NCBI GenBank assembly: GCA_029689965.1 | Contig: CP121450.1 | Location: 2,108,001 to 2,172,000, forward strand | DNA: 64,000 bases | DNA from: Curtobacterium flaccumfaciens | GTDB lineage: Bacteria > Actinomycetota > Actinomycetes > Actinomycetales > Microbacteriaceae | Direction of reading: 5' to 3' | In this document: piece by piece, positions 20,038-28,721 of the stretch | How the letters are laid out: the number at the start of each line of letters is the position of its first letter | Position numbering within the stretch: the stretch's first letter is position 1 | Position numbers and translations under genes: made by a program | The notes under the pieces: model-generated | What the model saw: the letters and a program-made list of their open reading frames with translations, nothing else | Database searches by the model: none | What the model was told of the DNA's origin: nothing

Positions 20038-20403
20038 ATGGGGCCCGTGAGTGCTGCACCCACCGACGACACGACCCTTTCCGAGCGATGGCTGACCGTC
20101 CCCGACCTGGTGGACCTGTTCGGGGTGACCCCCGGGCGCATCCACCGCCTCTTCGAGCAGAAGACGCTGCTGCCCGCACGTGTGGGCGGTGTGCTCCGTG
20201 TCCCGAGCGAATTCCTCGACGGCACCGAACCGCTGCCCGAACTGCGCGGGACCCTGATCGTCCTGTCCGACAACGGCTTCTCGGACGACGAGGCCGTGCG
20301 CTGGATGCTCACCGTCGACGACGCGATCGGGACGTCGCCGATCGCCGCGCTCCGCGCCGGGCGCAAGGCCGAGGTGCGCCGCATCGCCCAGTCGCTGCTC
20401 TAG
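20038..20403 (+). CDS. Rv2175c-like DNA-binding protein
   Basis: A 121-residue cytoplasmic protein with a winged-helix segment (LTVPDLVDLFGVTPGRIHRLFEQKTLLPARV) and a conserved C-terminal domain (GTLIVLSDNGFSDDEAVRWMLT, then IAALRAGRKAEVRRIAQ) matching mycobacterial Rv2175c, a substrate of the kinase PknL. The N-terminus has TDDTTLSERW, a threonine-rich segment that could be the phosphorylation site. Start is either the ATG at 20038 or the GTG at 20047. It is divergent from the LysM gene and near the PASTA kinase. Target genes are unknown. Confidence 0.8.
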   Translation: MGPVSAAPTDDTTLSERWLTVPDLVDLFGVTPGRIHRLFEQKTLLPARVGGVLRVPSEFLDGTEPLPELRGTLIVLSDNGFSDDEAVRWMLTVDDAIGTSPIAALRAGRKAEVRRIAQSLL

Positions 20404-20537
20404 CGGCCGGGGGCTGCGTCTCCAGATCCCGGGGCTGCGCTTGCGCGCGCCCGGTCCGATGGCCCCGTCGCCGCTCGCGCGCAGCAGCCGCCCGCTCGCG
20501 CAACCGTGGACGTTCCGTACCCCGGACACGTGGCGGA

Positions 20538-20573
20538 CTGGAGGCGCGTGGCGGCCCCGTCCCGCGCCTCCAG
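20538..20573. terminator. GGAGGC-family hairpin
   Basis: Arms CTGGAGGCGCG and CGCGCCTCCAG around a 14-base loop, between two converging genes. Confidence 0.6.
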
Positions 20574-20656
20574 GCCCCGTACTCGCGCCTCCGGGCCCCG
20601 TACTCGCGCCCCGGGCCCCGTACCCGTGCCTCCGCGCCCCGTACCCGTGCCTCCAG
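20574..20656. repeat. 20-21-bp tandem array next to a hairpin
   Basis: Four units close to GCCCCGTACTCGCGCCTCCG. The CGCGCCTCC part repeats the right arm of the neighbouring hairpin, so the array looks like local amplification of half a terminator. Confidence 0.7.
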
Positions 20657-20734
20657 CCCGTCACACGGCCGGACCGGTGGCGGAGCGTGCCGGCGGAACC
20701 AGCGACGTCGTCGGAACGCGACCGGTGGCCGCGG

Positions 20735-21853
20735 CTACGCGACCCGGCGGCTGACTGTGTCGGCCAGCGCCACGAGCTGCTCGCGCGCCGACGGCGTCAG
20801 CGGGGCGGCCTCGATCGCCGCCTTGGCACGCTGCACGTGCCGGTCGATCGACCGCTCGACGGCCGCGACCGCGCCGGACTCGGTGAGGGTCGCGCGGAGC
20901 ATCCGCACCTGCGCGTCGTCGAGTTCCGGGTCGCCCAGGAGCTCGTCGAGGAGCTGCCGGGGGCCGCTCGGGAGCGCCTTCCGTGCCGAGGCGATCAGGA
21001 CGGTGCGCTTGCCCTCGCGCAGGTCGTCTCCCGCGGGCTTGCCGGTGACCTCGGGATCGCCGAAGACACCGAGCATGTCGTCGCGGAGCTGGTAGGCCAC
21101 ACCGAGGGGGAGCCCGAACGCGCGGAGCCCCTCGAGCTGCGCGTCGGAGGCCCCAGCGACGAGGGCACCGATGACGAGCGGCGCCTCGACCGAGTACTTC
21201 GCCGACTTGAAGACGATGACGCGCTGGGCGCGGACGAGGTGCTCGGCCTCGTCGATCGAGGGCCAGGCGGTCTCCTCGTGCACGTCGAGGTACTGGCCCG
21301 CCGTCACGTCGAGGCGCATCGTGTGGAACTCCTGCCGCACGATCCGGCCACGGGCCGGGTCGAGGTGGGCGAGGCCCTCGTCGAACACCGCGTCGCTCAG
21401 GGAGAGCAGGAGGTCGCCGAGCAGCAGCGCCGAGTTCGTGCCGTAGAGCGCACGGTCGCCGGCCCAGCCGGACCGCTCGTGGAGGGACTCGAACCGGCGG
21501 TGCGCTGCCGGCCGCCCGCGACGGGTGTCCGAACGGTCCATGATGTCGTCGTGCACGAGCGCCGCGGCGTGGAAGATCTCGAGTGCGGCCGCGACCGTGA
21601 CGACCGCCTCGGCCGTGGTCTGCCGGGATCCTTCGCCGAGCGGGTCGAACGAACCGGACCGGCCGGCCACGGACTGCCATCCCCAGTAGCAGAACAGGGC
21701 GCGGAACCGCTTGCCGCCCGACAGCAGATCGCGGGCGTACTCGTCGAACGGAGCAAGGTCGGGGCTGATCGCGGCGAGACGTTCGCGTTGGTCGTCCAGC
21801 GCCCGATCGATCCGCGCTGACACGAGGTCCACTAATCGCGTACTCTCAGCCAC
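20735..21853 (-). CDS. Polyprenyl (geranylgeranyl-type) diphosphate synthase
   Basis: A 372-residue trans-isoprenyl synthase. The first Asp-rich motif is DDIMD (after EIFHAAALVH) and the second is DDMLG (in YQLRDDMLGVFGDPE), the two magnesium sites for allylic and homoallylic diphosphates. GGKRFRA near residue 47 binds isopentenyl diphosphate. The product supplies menaquinone side chains, carotenoids or lipid carriers; chain length cannot be judged. Intact. GTG start at 21853 with AGGGAG upstream. The mycobacterial counterpart beside Rv2175c is idsA2. Confidence 0.88.
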   Translation of the reverse strand: MAESTRLVDLVSARIDRALDDQRERLAAISPDLAPFDEYARDLLSGGKRFRALFCYWGWQSVAGRSGSFDPLGEGSRQTTAEAVVTVAAALEIFHAAALVHDDIMDRSDTRRGRPAAHRRFESLHERSGWAGDRALYGTNSALLLGDLLLSLSDAVFDEGLAHLDPARGRIVRQEFHTMRLDVTAGQYLDVHEETAWPSIDEAEHLVRAQRVIVFKSAKYSVEAPLVIGALVAGASDAQLEGLRAFGLPLGVAYQLRDDMLGVFGDPEVTGKPAGDDLREGKRTVLIASARKALPSGPRQLLDELLGDPELDDAQVRMLRATLTESGAVAAVERSIDRHVQRAKAAIEAAPLTPSAREQLVALADTVSRRVA

Positions 21854-21936
21854 ACTCCCTACCCTAGTGGAGCGGCTGAGTCGTAGACTCGGTCCACCTC
21901 AACCACGCGTCGATCCCAGGAACAGAGGGAACAAAG

Positions 21937-22328
21937 ATGCCACTCTCGGAGCAAGAGCAGCGACTCCTCGAAGAGATGGAGCGGAGCCTCTACCAGAACG
22001 ACTCCGACTTCGTGGCGCGCGTCACGCGGCGTCAGGGCCGTCCGACGTACACCTCGATCACGCTCGGGGTGCTCGGTGCCCTCGCGGGCGTCGCCATCGT
22101 CATCGTGGGGTTGGTACTGCGTCAGCCGCTCATCGGCATCCTCGGCTTCGTCGTGATGCTCGCCGGTGTACTGTTCGCGCTGCGTCCCGGCATGCGCGCC
22201 CCCAAGGCGAAGGCGCCTCGGGCCAACAAGCCGACGACGGGCGGAGCACCGCGCCCAGCCAGGGCGGCAACGGTTCCTTCATGGACCGGATGAACGACCG
22301 CTGGGACAAGCGGAACGACCAGAGCTAA
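21937..22328 (+). CDS. DUF3040 membrane protein
   Basis: About 130 residues. It begins MPLSEQEQRLLEEMERSLYQND, the DUF3040 signature, followed by two adjacent hydrophobic helices (about 45-65 and 70-88) and a basic tail. Such proteins commonly sit just upstream of mraZ in actinobacteria. One C is missing at 22254-22256; restoring it gives the tail GGNGSFMDRMNDRWDKRNDQS. Function is unknown; a role at the division site is only suggested by position. Confidence 0.82.
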
Positions 22329-22348
22329 CCGGCTCTCCACACTCCTCC

Positions 22349-22380
22349 ACGGGGTCGGTCCTTCGGGGCCGGCCCCGTTT
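22349..22380 (+). terminator. Hairpin with TTCG loop and T run
   Basis: An ACGGGG stem with a TTCG tetraloop closing at GGCCCCGTTT, 20 bases after the DUF3040 stop. This is the only hairpin in the window with the classic loop and a short T tract. Confidence 0.65.
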
Positions 22381-22465
22381 CGCGTCTCCGGGGCGGCGGC
22401 GCGGTGGCGGCGTTCGTCGAGCGGGCACGCGGGCCGGCCCCGTTTCGTGTGTCCGGGGCGGGTCG

Positions 22466-22540
22466 CGAGGCGCCGCGTCGGCGGCGAGGCGCCGCGTCGG
22501 CGGCGAGACACCGCGTCGGCGGCGAGACACCGCCGGTTCC
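22466..22540. repeat. 19-bp tandem array ending in a hairpin
   Basis: Units at 22466, 22485 and 22504 close to CGAGGCGCCGCGTCGGCGG. A fourth runs into the palindrome CGAGACACCGCC GGTTCC GGCGGTGTCTCG. Confidence 0.75.
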
Positions 22541-22616
22541 GGCGGTGTCTCGCGCCTCGCGCGGTGTCTGGCGTCCGCAGCGGCGTCTCGGCGCGGTGAG
22601 ACGCGACCCGCCGTCG

Positions 22617-22656
22617 GACGGGAGGCGCGGGTCGGCGCCGCCCCGCGCCTCCCGTC
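22617..22656. terminator. GGAGGC-family hairpin
   Basis: Arms GACGGGAGGCGCGG and CCGCGCCTCCCGTC around about 11 bases, far from any gene end. Confidence 0.5.
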
Positions 22657-22845
22657 CCGAAGCGCGGCGTTGTGAGGGCGTGACGGGTGTGACCTGCCCG
22701 TCGAGCGGGCGAAGTACGTCACGCTCGGCGCCGCCGGGCGACCGATCCCGCCCGCTCGGCGAACCACACGCGGCGCGTATCGACCGCTCGCCGCCCGCTG
22801 GCCGCGCCGCCGCGCCGCCGGACGAGCGCCGACGCTGCGAAAGTC

Positions 22846-22880
22846 CTCCACTTTCCTCCACGCCCTCCACAGCGCTCCAC
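22846..22880 (-). promoter_or_regulatory. Reverse-oriented array of four GTGGAG boxes
   Basis: CTCCAC (GTGGAG on the minus strand) at 22846, 22856, 22865 and 22875, thus spaced 10, 9 and 10 bases, about one helical turn. MraZ octamers bind short direct repeats with this period upstream of mraZ. The orientation is opposite to the set next to mraZ. Confidence 0.5.
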
Positions 22881-22995
22881 TGACCCGTATTCCGCGGGAA
22901 TCCGGGCGCCTCGACGCCGTGGTCAAGCGCGATTCGACCCCAATTCGGGTCACGAGGATGGTTTCGGGAGTGAAATCCTGGGCGAGGGGAGCGGA

Positions 22996-23031
22996 GTGGA
23001 GTAAAGTGGGGCGCACAACGGTCCGGTGGAG
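22996..23031 (+). promoter_or_regulatory. MraZ-box operator upstream of mraZ
   Basis: GTGGAG at 22996, GTGGGG at 23006 (as AAAGTGGGG) and GTGGAG at 23026: boxes on a 10-base grid ending 17 bases before the mraZ ATG. This matches the known self-repression site layout of MraZ. Confidence 0.6.
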
Positions 23032-23048
23032 CGGAGGGGAGGCCCGAC

Positions 23049-23479
23049 ATGCTGCTCGGTACCCATGCCCCGAAGCTTGACGAGAAGGGTCGCGTGATCC
23101 TCCCCGCCAAGTTCCGGGACGAACTGTCCGGGGTCTCGTGATGACCCGCGGGCAGGAGCGCTGCGTCGTCGTCTTCAGCGCGGACACGTTCGAGCAACTG
23201 CACGAGCGCATCCGCACCGCACCGATGACGTCGAAGCGCACCCGGGACTACATGCGCCTGTTCCTCTCCGGAGCGAGCGCGGAGCAGCCCGACAAGCAGA
23301 ACCGCGTCACGATCCCGCAGAACCTCCGCGAGTACGCGGGGCTCGAGCGGGACCTGACGGTCATCGGCAGCGGTGACCGTGCCGAGATCTGGTCCACCCC
23401 CGCGTGGGAGGCCTACTACGCCGAGGTCGAAGAGGGCTTCGCCGACAACGACGAGGAGGTGATCCCGGGCATCTTCTGA
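23049..23479 (+). CDS. mraZ: Transcriptional regulator MraZ
   Basis: About 143 residues, first gene of the division and cell-wall cluster. It has the two AbrB-like halves of Mra[21 protein letters not shown] at the N-terminus and [21 protein letters not shown] in the second half. The protein forms rings that bind repeats upstream of its own gene and repress the cluster. One G is missing in the run at 23130-23133; restoring it gives [19 protein letters not shown] at 23049 after GGAGGGGAGG. Confidence 0.92.
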
Positions 23480-23587
23480 TCCGCGGATCGGGACTCCCAG
23501 CCGTGAAGCCCTGACACACCTTCCCCGGTGTCAGGTCGCATGGATGGGGATCCGGACCCACGGCCCAGGAGGGCAGAGGGGCTGCAC

Positions 23588-24548
23588 ATGGCAGAACAGA
23601 CCGAACCCGGGCGCTTCCCGCACACGCCGGTGATGCTCGAGCGCACCGTCGACCTCTTCACGCCGACGCTCGAGGGGCCTGGCAAGGTCGTCGTCGACGC
23701 GACGCTCGGCATGGGCGGCCACTCCGCGGGGCTGCTCGAGCGTTTCCCGGAGCTGACCCTCATCGGTCTCGACCGCGACACCGATGCGCTCGGCATCGCG
23801 GGGAGCGGCTCGCCCGGTTCGGTGACCGCGTCCGCCTGGTGCACACCGTGTACGACGGCATCGCCGAGGCGATCGAGGACGAAGGGTTCGACGAGGTCCA
23901 CGGCGTGCTGTTCGACCTCGGGGTGAGCTCGCTGCAGCTCGATCGGGCCGAGCGCGGCTTCGCCTACAGCCAGGACGCCCCGCTCGACATGCGCATGGAC
24001 CGCACCGAGGGGCAGACCGCGGCCGACGTCCTCGCGTCGTACGACGAAGCCGAGCTGAGCCGGATCTTCCAGCGCTACGGCGAGGAGAAGCTCGCGGGTC
24101 GGTACGCCCGCGCGATCGTCGAGCGTCGGGCGAGCAAGCCGTTCGAGATGTCCGGGACCTGGTGCAGGTCCTGCACGACGCGACGCCCGTGGCGATCCAA
24201 CGCCAGGGGCACCCCGCCAAGCGGGTGTTCCAGGCGCTCCGCATCGAGGTCAACGCCGAGCTGAGCGTGCTCGAGCGGGCGATCCCGGCCGCGCTCGACG
24301 CGATCGCGGTCGGCGGCCGGATCGTCGTCGAGTCGTACCAGTCGCTGGAGGACCGCATCGTCAAGCGCGAGCTCGCGGCCCGCACGAAGTCGAGCGCGCC
24401 GGCAGGGCTGCCGGTCGAGCTGCCCGAGCACCGCCCCACCTTCTCCCTGATCGTCAAGGGCGCGGAACTGGCCGACGAGGCCGAACGCGCCGCCAACCCC
24501 CGAGCAACCCCCGTGCGCCTGCGCGCGGCCGAGCGGATCCGGAAGTGA
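23588..24548 (+). CDS. rsmH: 16S rRNA (cytosine-1402-N4)-methyltransferase RsmH
   Basis: About 320 residues, S-adenosylmethionine-dependent. Visible are HTPVMLER at the N-terminus, [10 protein letters not shown] (SAM-binding loop), [28 protein letters not shown], and near the end the [12 protein letters not shown] motif. It methylates C1402 of 16S rRNA. One G is missing at 23800-23803 and one at 24153-24155; both restorations rejoin the family sequence (AGERLARFG and [11 protein letters not shown]). ATG at 23588, AGGAGG upstream. ftsL starts two bases after the stop. Confidence 0.92.
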
Positions 24549-24549
24549 C

Positions 24550-25251
24550 ATGAGCACGAACCTCGCACTCGTCGACCCCGCCGTCGTCCCGTCCCGTGCC
24601 CCGCGCCCGAGTCGCCAGAACCGACCGGAGCTCGTCGAGGTCACGCCGACCAAGGCCCAGCGTCGCGCCCGTCCCCGCATCGCCTACGCGGCGGTCGCGG
24701 TGGCGGCGCTCGCTCTCCTGCTCCTCGCGCAGCTCGGCATCAGCATGGTGCTCAGCCAGGGGGCGTACACGCTCAACTCGCTGAGCGCGGAGCAGACGAA
24801 CCTCTCCCGCAAGCAGCAGTCGCTGTCCGAGGAGCTCCGTGTGCTCGACTCGCCGCAGAACCTCGCCCGCAACGCCCAGGCGCTCGGCATGATCGCGAAC
24901 TCCACGCCGGTGTACCTCGACCCGAAGACCGGCCGGGTGTACGGCACGCCGACCCCGGCGGTCGCCGACCAGGCCACGGCGAGCACCGAGAACCAGGTGC
25001 CGAACTCGCTGCTGGACGACGTCCCGCTCGCGGCGCGGCAGGGTGACACGTCGACGAGCAAGGAGAGCGGCTCGACGACGGGGAGCGACGCGAAGGACGC
25101 GAAGACCACGGGCAGCGACGCGAAGGCCGGCACGGAGGATGCGACGGCCGACGCTGGGAAGACCACAGGCGCCAGCGCGTCGGACGGGGCTTCCTCGAAG
25201 CCCGACGTAGAGTCCGACCCGAACCAGCTCCAGGCCCCGTCCACCCGGTGA
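24550..25251 (+). CDS. ftsL: FtsL-like cell division protein
   Basis: A 233-residue bitopic membrane protein: a basic cytoplasmic N-terminus, one transmembrane helix (about 40-62, AVAVAALALLLLAQLGISMV), then a short coiled-coil (AEQTNLSRKQQSLSEELRVLDSPQNL) typical of FtsL/DivIC. The tail is long and low in complexity (Ser, Thr, Asp, Lys; repeated SDAK), so the protein is about twice the usual length. FtsL joins FtsB and FtsQ to activate FtsW-FtsI. Position between rsmH and ftsI supports the call. Intact. Confidence 0.85.
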   Translation: MSTNLALVDPAVVPSRAPRPSRQNRPELVEVTPTKAQRRARPRIAYAAVAVAALALLLLAQLGISMVLSQGAYTLNSLSAEQTNLSRKQQSLSEELRVLDSPQNLARNAQALGMIANSTPVYLDPKTGRVYGTPTPAVADQATASTENQVPNSLLDDVPLAARQGDTSTSKESGSTTGSDAKDAKTTGSDAKAGTEDATADAGKTTGASASDGASSKPDVESDPNQLQAPSTR

Positions 25252-25301
25252 CCTGCGGGTCGGGACACCCCTGACGCACCACCCGGGAAGGACCGCACCG
25301 C

Positions 25302-27071
25302 GTGACGAAGACGATCCGCAACCGACGACTGCGCTACAGCGTCGTGATGATCGCCGTGATCGCCCTCGTGGCGGTCTTCGTGATCCGCCTCGTCGACATC
25401 CAGGTGGTCCAGGCCGCCGCGCTCAACGAGCAGTCGAAGGAGAAGCGGAGCATCCCGGTCACGATCTACGGGACCCGCGGCTCGATCGTGGACCGCAACG
25501 GCACCGAACTCGCGGACAGCGTGACGCGGTACAACATCACGACCGCGCCACGCCTGGTCAAGGACTTCGAGGGCAAGCTCGGCGGCACCCGCGTGAAGGA
25601 CGTCACGGTCGACCAGGCCCTGACCGCGCTCGCCAAGGCGTCGGGCGGCGACGTCGCGACCATGAAGAAGAACATCGCCGCGAACCCGAAGTCCGACTTC
25701 GCCTACTTGGTGAAGGGTCTCGACGTGAAGCACTACGAGGCGGTGACGGCGCTCGGCATCCCGTGGATCTACAAGGAGCAGCAGGCCTCCCGGGTGTACC
25801 CGACGGGTGCCACCACGGGCAACGTCACCGGGTTCATGGGCACGGACGGCGCCCAGGCCGGCCTGGAGTACGCGTACGACCAGTGCCTGGCCGGCTCGAA
25901 CGGCTCGGAGACCTACGAGCGCGGTGAGGACGGCGTGCAGCTCCCCGGCAGCACGGTGACCACCAAGGAAGCCAAGGACGGCGGCACGCTCGAGACGACG
26001 ATCGACGGCGACCTGCAGTACATGGCGCAGCAGACCATCGCCTCCGCGGCGAAGGACCTGCAGGCGGAGTCCGCCACGGCGACGGTGACGAACGCGAAGA
26101 CCGGCGAGATCCTCGCCGTGGCGGACTACCCGACCGTGGACCCGAACGACGTCGACGCCACGAAGGACAAGGGCGCCTTCGGCTCGCGTGCCCTCACGGC
26201 CACGTACGAGCCGGGATCGACAATCAAGGCGGCGATCGCCGCCGCGCTGATCGACCAGGGCAAGTCCAGCCCGACGGACCAGGCCGTCGTCCCGTACTCG
26301 CGTTCGTTCCCGTGGGGCGGCACGATCCACGACTCGGAGTTCCACCCCACCGAGAACCTCACGCTGACCGGCATCCTCCGCGACTCGTCGAACGTCGGCA
26401 TCACGGAGCTCGGCTCCCGGCTGACCGCGCAGCAGCGGTACGACTACATGCAGAAGTTCGGGCTGTTCGAACCCGAGTCGGCGATCGACTACCCGGGCCA
26501 GCCGTCGATGGACTACGGCTCGAGCCCGAACTGGGACCAGCAGACGAACATCAACTCGATGTTCGGCCAGGGCATCTCGACGACGGCCATCCAGATCGCG
26601 AGCATCTACCAGACCCTTGCGAACGACGGTGTCCGGATTCCGCTGCACCTCGTGAAGGGGTGCGAGACGGCTGACGGCAAGACCATCGACGCGCCCGACG
26701 TGCAGGGGACGCGTGTCGTGTCCGCGAGCGCGGCGACGCAGGTCACGGACATGCTGCAGAGCGTGGTCACGGGCGGGACGCTCGTGGGCATGAAGCCCAT
26801 CTCCGGCTACAACATCGCAGCGAAGACCGGAACGGCCGAGGTTGCCGAGGGGTCGAAGGGCTACGGCTCGCAGCGCATCACCTCGGTGGCCGGAATGGCA
26901 CCCGCCGAGGACCCCCAGTATGTTGTCACGGTGACGTTCACGAAGCCGCAGGCCAACAAGTGGTCCAGTGGAGCGGCTCCGGCGTTCCGCACTCTCATGT
27001 CCCAGGTGCTCGAGAAGTACCGAGTAGCCCCCTCCACGACGCAGGCGAAGACCTACCCGTCCACGTGGTGA
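25302..27071 (+). CDS. ftsI: Septal peptidoglycan transpeptidase FtsI (PBP class B)
   Basis: A 589-residue penicillin-binding protein with one N-terminal transmembrane helix (about 12-32), a pedestal domain, and a C-terminal transpeptidase domain with all active-site motifs: STIK (in YEPGSTIKAA), SSN (RDSSNVGI) and KTGT (IAAKTGTAEV). It cross-links septal peptidoglycan with FtsW. GTG at 25302 after GGGAAGGA. Intact and 14 bases before the murE start; part of the dcw transcript. Confidence 0.93.
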   Translation: MTKTIRNRRLRYSVVMIAVIALVAVFVIRLVDIQVVQAAALNEQSKEKRSIPVTIYGTRGSIVDRNGTELADSVTRYNITTAPRLVKDFEGKLGGTRVKDVTVDQALTALAKASGGDVATMKKNIAANPKSDFAYLVKGLDVKHYEAVTALGIPWIYKEQQASRVYPTGATTGNVTGFMGTDGAQAGLEYAYDQCLAGSNGSETYERGEDGVQLPGSTVTTKEAKDGGTLETTIDGDLQYMAQQTIASAAKDLQAESATATVTNAKTGEILAVADYPTVDPNDVDATKDKGAFGSRALTATYEPGSTIKAAIAAALIDQGKSSPTDQAVVPYSRSFPWGGTIHDSEFHPTENLTLTGILRDSSNVGITELGSRLTAQQRYDYMQKFGLFEPESAIDYPGQPSMDYGSSPNWDQQTNINSMFGQGISTTAIQIASIYQTLANDGVRIPLHLVKGCETADGKTIDAPDVQGTRVVSASAATQVTDMLQSVVTGGTLVGMKPISGYNIAAKTGTAEVAEGSKGYGSQRITSVAGMAPAEDPQYVVTVTFTKPQANKWSSGAAPAFRTLMSQVLEKYRVAPSTTQAKTYPSTW

Positions 27072-27085
27072 GGAAGAAGGAGCAC

Positions 27086-28721
27086 TTGTCCGCACGGATC
27101 CCCCGGTCCTCCGCCCGAACACCCGACCCCGAGGGCCGTGGCCGAACTCGCGAACGCGTTCGGTCTGCGAGTCGTCGGCTCGGTCGACGTCGTCGAGACG
27201 ACCGGTGTCACCCTGAGCGCCGCCGAGGTGCAGCCGGGTGACCTCTTCGTCGGCGTGCGCGGTGCGAACCGGCACGGCGCGGAGTTCTCCGCCGAGGCGG
27301 CCGAGCGCGGCGCGGTCGCGGTCCTCACCGACGACGCGGGCGTGGAGCACGCCCAGGCCGCGGGTCTGCCGGTGCTCGTCGTCGACGACCCCCGTGCGGC
27401 CCTCGGCGACGTCTCGGCGTGGGTCTACCGCACCCACCCGGACGAGGCCGCCGACCTGCCGCAGCTGTTCGCCGTCACCGGAACGAACGGCAAGACCAGC
27501 ACGTCGTACATCCTCGAGGGCATCCTCAAGCAGCTCGGCCTCGTCACGGGCCTCAGCTCCACCGCGGAGCGCCACATCGGCACGCTCAGCGTGACGAGCC
27601 GCCTCACCACGCCCGAGGCGAGCGAGATGCACGCGCTCCTGGCCCGGATGCGCGAGAGCGAGGTGCGCGCGGTCGCCGTCGAGGTGAGCGCGCAGGCACT
27701 CAGCCGCCACCGCGTGGACGGCATCGTCTTCGACGTCGCTGGCTTCACGAACCTGTCGCACGACCACCTCGACGACTACGCCGACATGGAGGAGTACTAC
27801 CACGCGAAGCTCCCGCTGTTCGAGCCGGAGCACGCCCGCCGCGGCGTCGTCTCGCTGGACACGGACTGGGGCCACCGCGTGGTGCAGGACTCCCGCATCC
27901 CGGTGACGACCATCACGGTGCACCCGGACGTCGAGGCCGAGTGGCACGTCGACATCGTCGAGGCCCACGCCGCGTACACCGAGTTCCGGCTGACCGGACC
28001 CGAGGGCCGCGAGCTCACCACCCGTGCGCCCCTGATCGGCTGGCACATGGCCGCGAACGCCGCGCTCGCGATCGTCATGCTCGTCGAGGGCGGGTTCGAG
28101 CTCGGCGCCATCGCGCACGCGCTCGAGACGAACCACCGCCGGTACCCCGACGAAGACGAGCGGGATGAGCAGGGCACGCCGGTGAGCGCCATCGAGTGCT
28201 ACCTGCCCGGCCGCACCGAGCGTGTCTCGGGCGACCGCGGTCCGAGCGTGTACGTCGACTTCGGCCACAGCGCCGACGCGTTCGAGAACACGCTCGCGGC
28301 CGTGCGGCAGTTCACGCCGGGCAAGGTCCTGATGCTGTTCGGCGCCGACGGCGACCGCGACAAGACCAAGCGCGGCGACATGGCCCGGGTGGCCGCCGCA
28401 GGGTCGGACATCCTCGTGGTCACCGACCACCACCCCCGCTTCGAGGACGCCGCGTCGATCCGGAAGACCCTCGTCGACGCCGCGCGCCAGGCCTTCCCCG
28501 AGCACGAGCTTCTACGAGGTCAGCCCGCCCGAGGCCGCCATCCGCAAGGCCGTGAGCCTGCTCGGCGACGGCGACTCGATCCTCTGGGCCGGCCCGGGCA
28601 CCAGGACTACCGCGACATCCGGGGCGTCCGCACGCCCTACTCGGCACGCGACGAGGCCCGCCAGGCGCTCCGCGAAGCCGGCTGGGAGCCGAACTCCGGT
28701 CCGGCCGAGGGGGCCCGATGA
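27086..28721 (+). CDS. murE: UDP-MurNAc-dipeptide ligase adding residue 3 (MurE)
   Basis: About 545 residues. The ATP-binding loop TGTNGKTSTSY and the carbamoylated-lysine region are present. Where diaminopimelate enzymes have DNPR and lysine enzymes DNPxxDD, this one reads TDHHPRFEDAASIR, so the third residue added is probably neither. Preferred start is TTG at 27086 (GAAGGAGCAC upstream), which requires one C restored near 27100 and one near 27120 (N-terminus then LSARIPPVLRPNTPTPRAVAEL). Further breaks: an extra base at the AGCT at 28507-28511 and a missing G at 28595-28598. The stop overlaps the murF ATG. Confidence 0.9.

Larger units (their letters stand above)
20404..20734. other. Gene-free stretch between Rv2175c-like and idsA genes
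   Basis: These 331 bases lie between converging genes. They contain a GGAGGC-family hairpin (20538-20573) and, directly after it, a tandem array built from its right arm (20574-20656). Nothing else recognised. Confidence 0.6.
22329..23048. other. 720-bp gene-free region upstream of mraZ
   Basis: Contents in order: the DUF3040 terminator; an imperfect direct repeat (22366-22398 and 22431-22463); a 19-bp tandem array (22466-22540); a GGAGGC hairpin (22617-22656); an array of reverse MraZ-like boxes (22846-22880); and forward boxes next to mraZ (22996-23031). No convincing coding frame. The main promoter of the dcw cluster should lie in its last 200 bases. Confidence 0.6.

Noticed and set aside
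24684..28505. A 1273-codon open frame on the minus strand opposite ftsL, ftsI and murE
   Set aside because: It is a shadow of high-GC coding DNA: low-complexity His/Arg/Asp/Val composition, no domains, and it lies opposite conserved genes.
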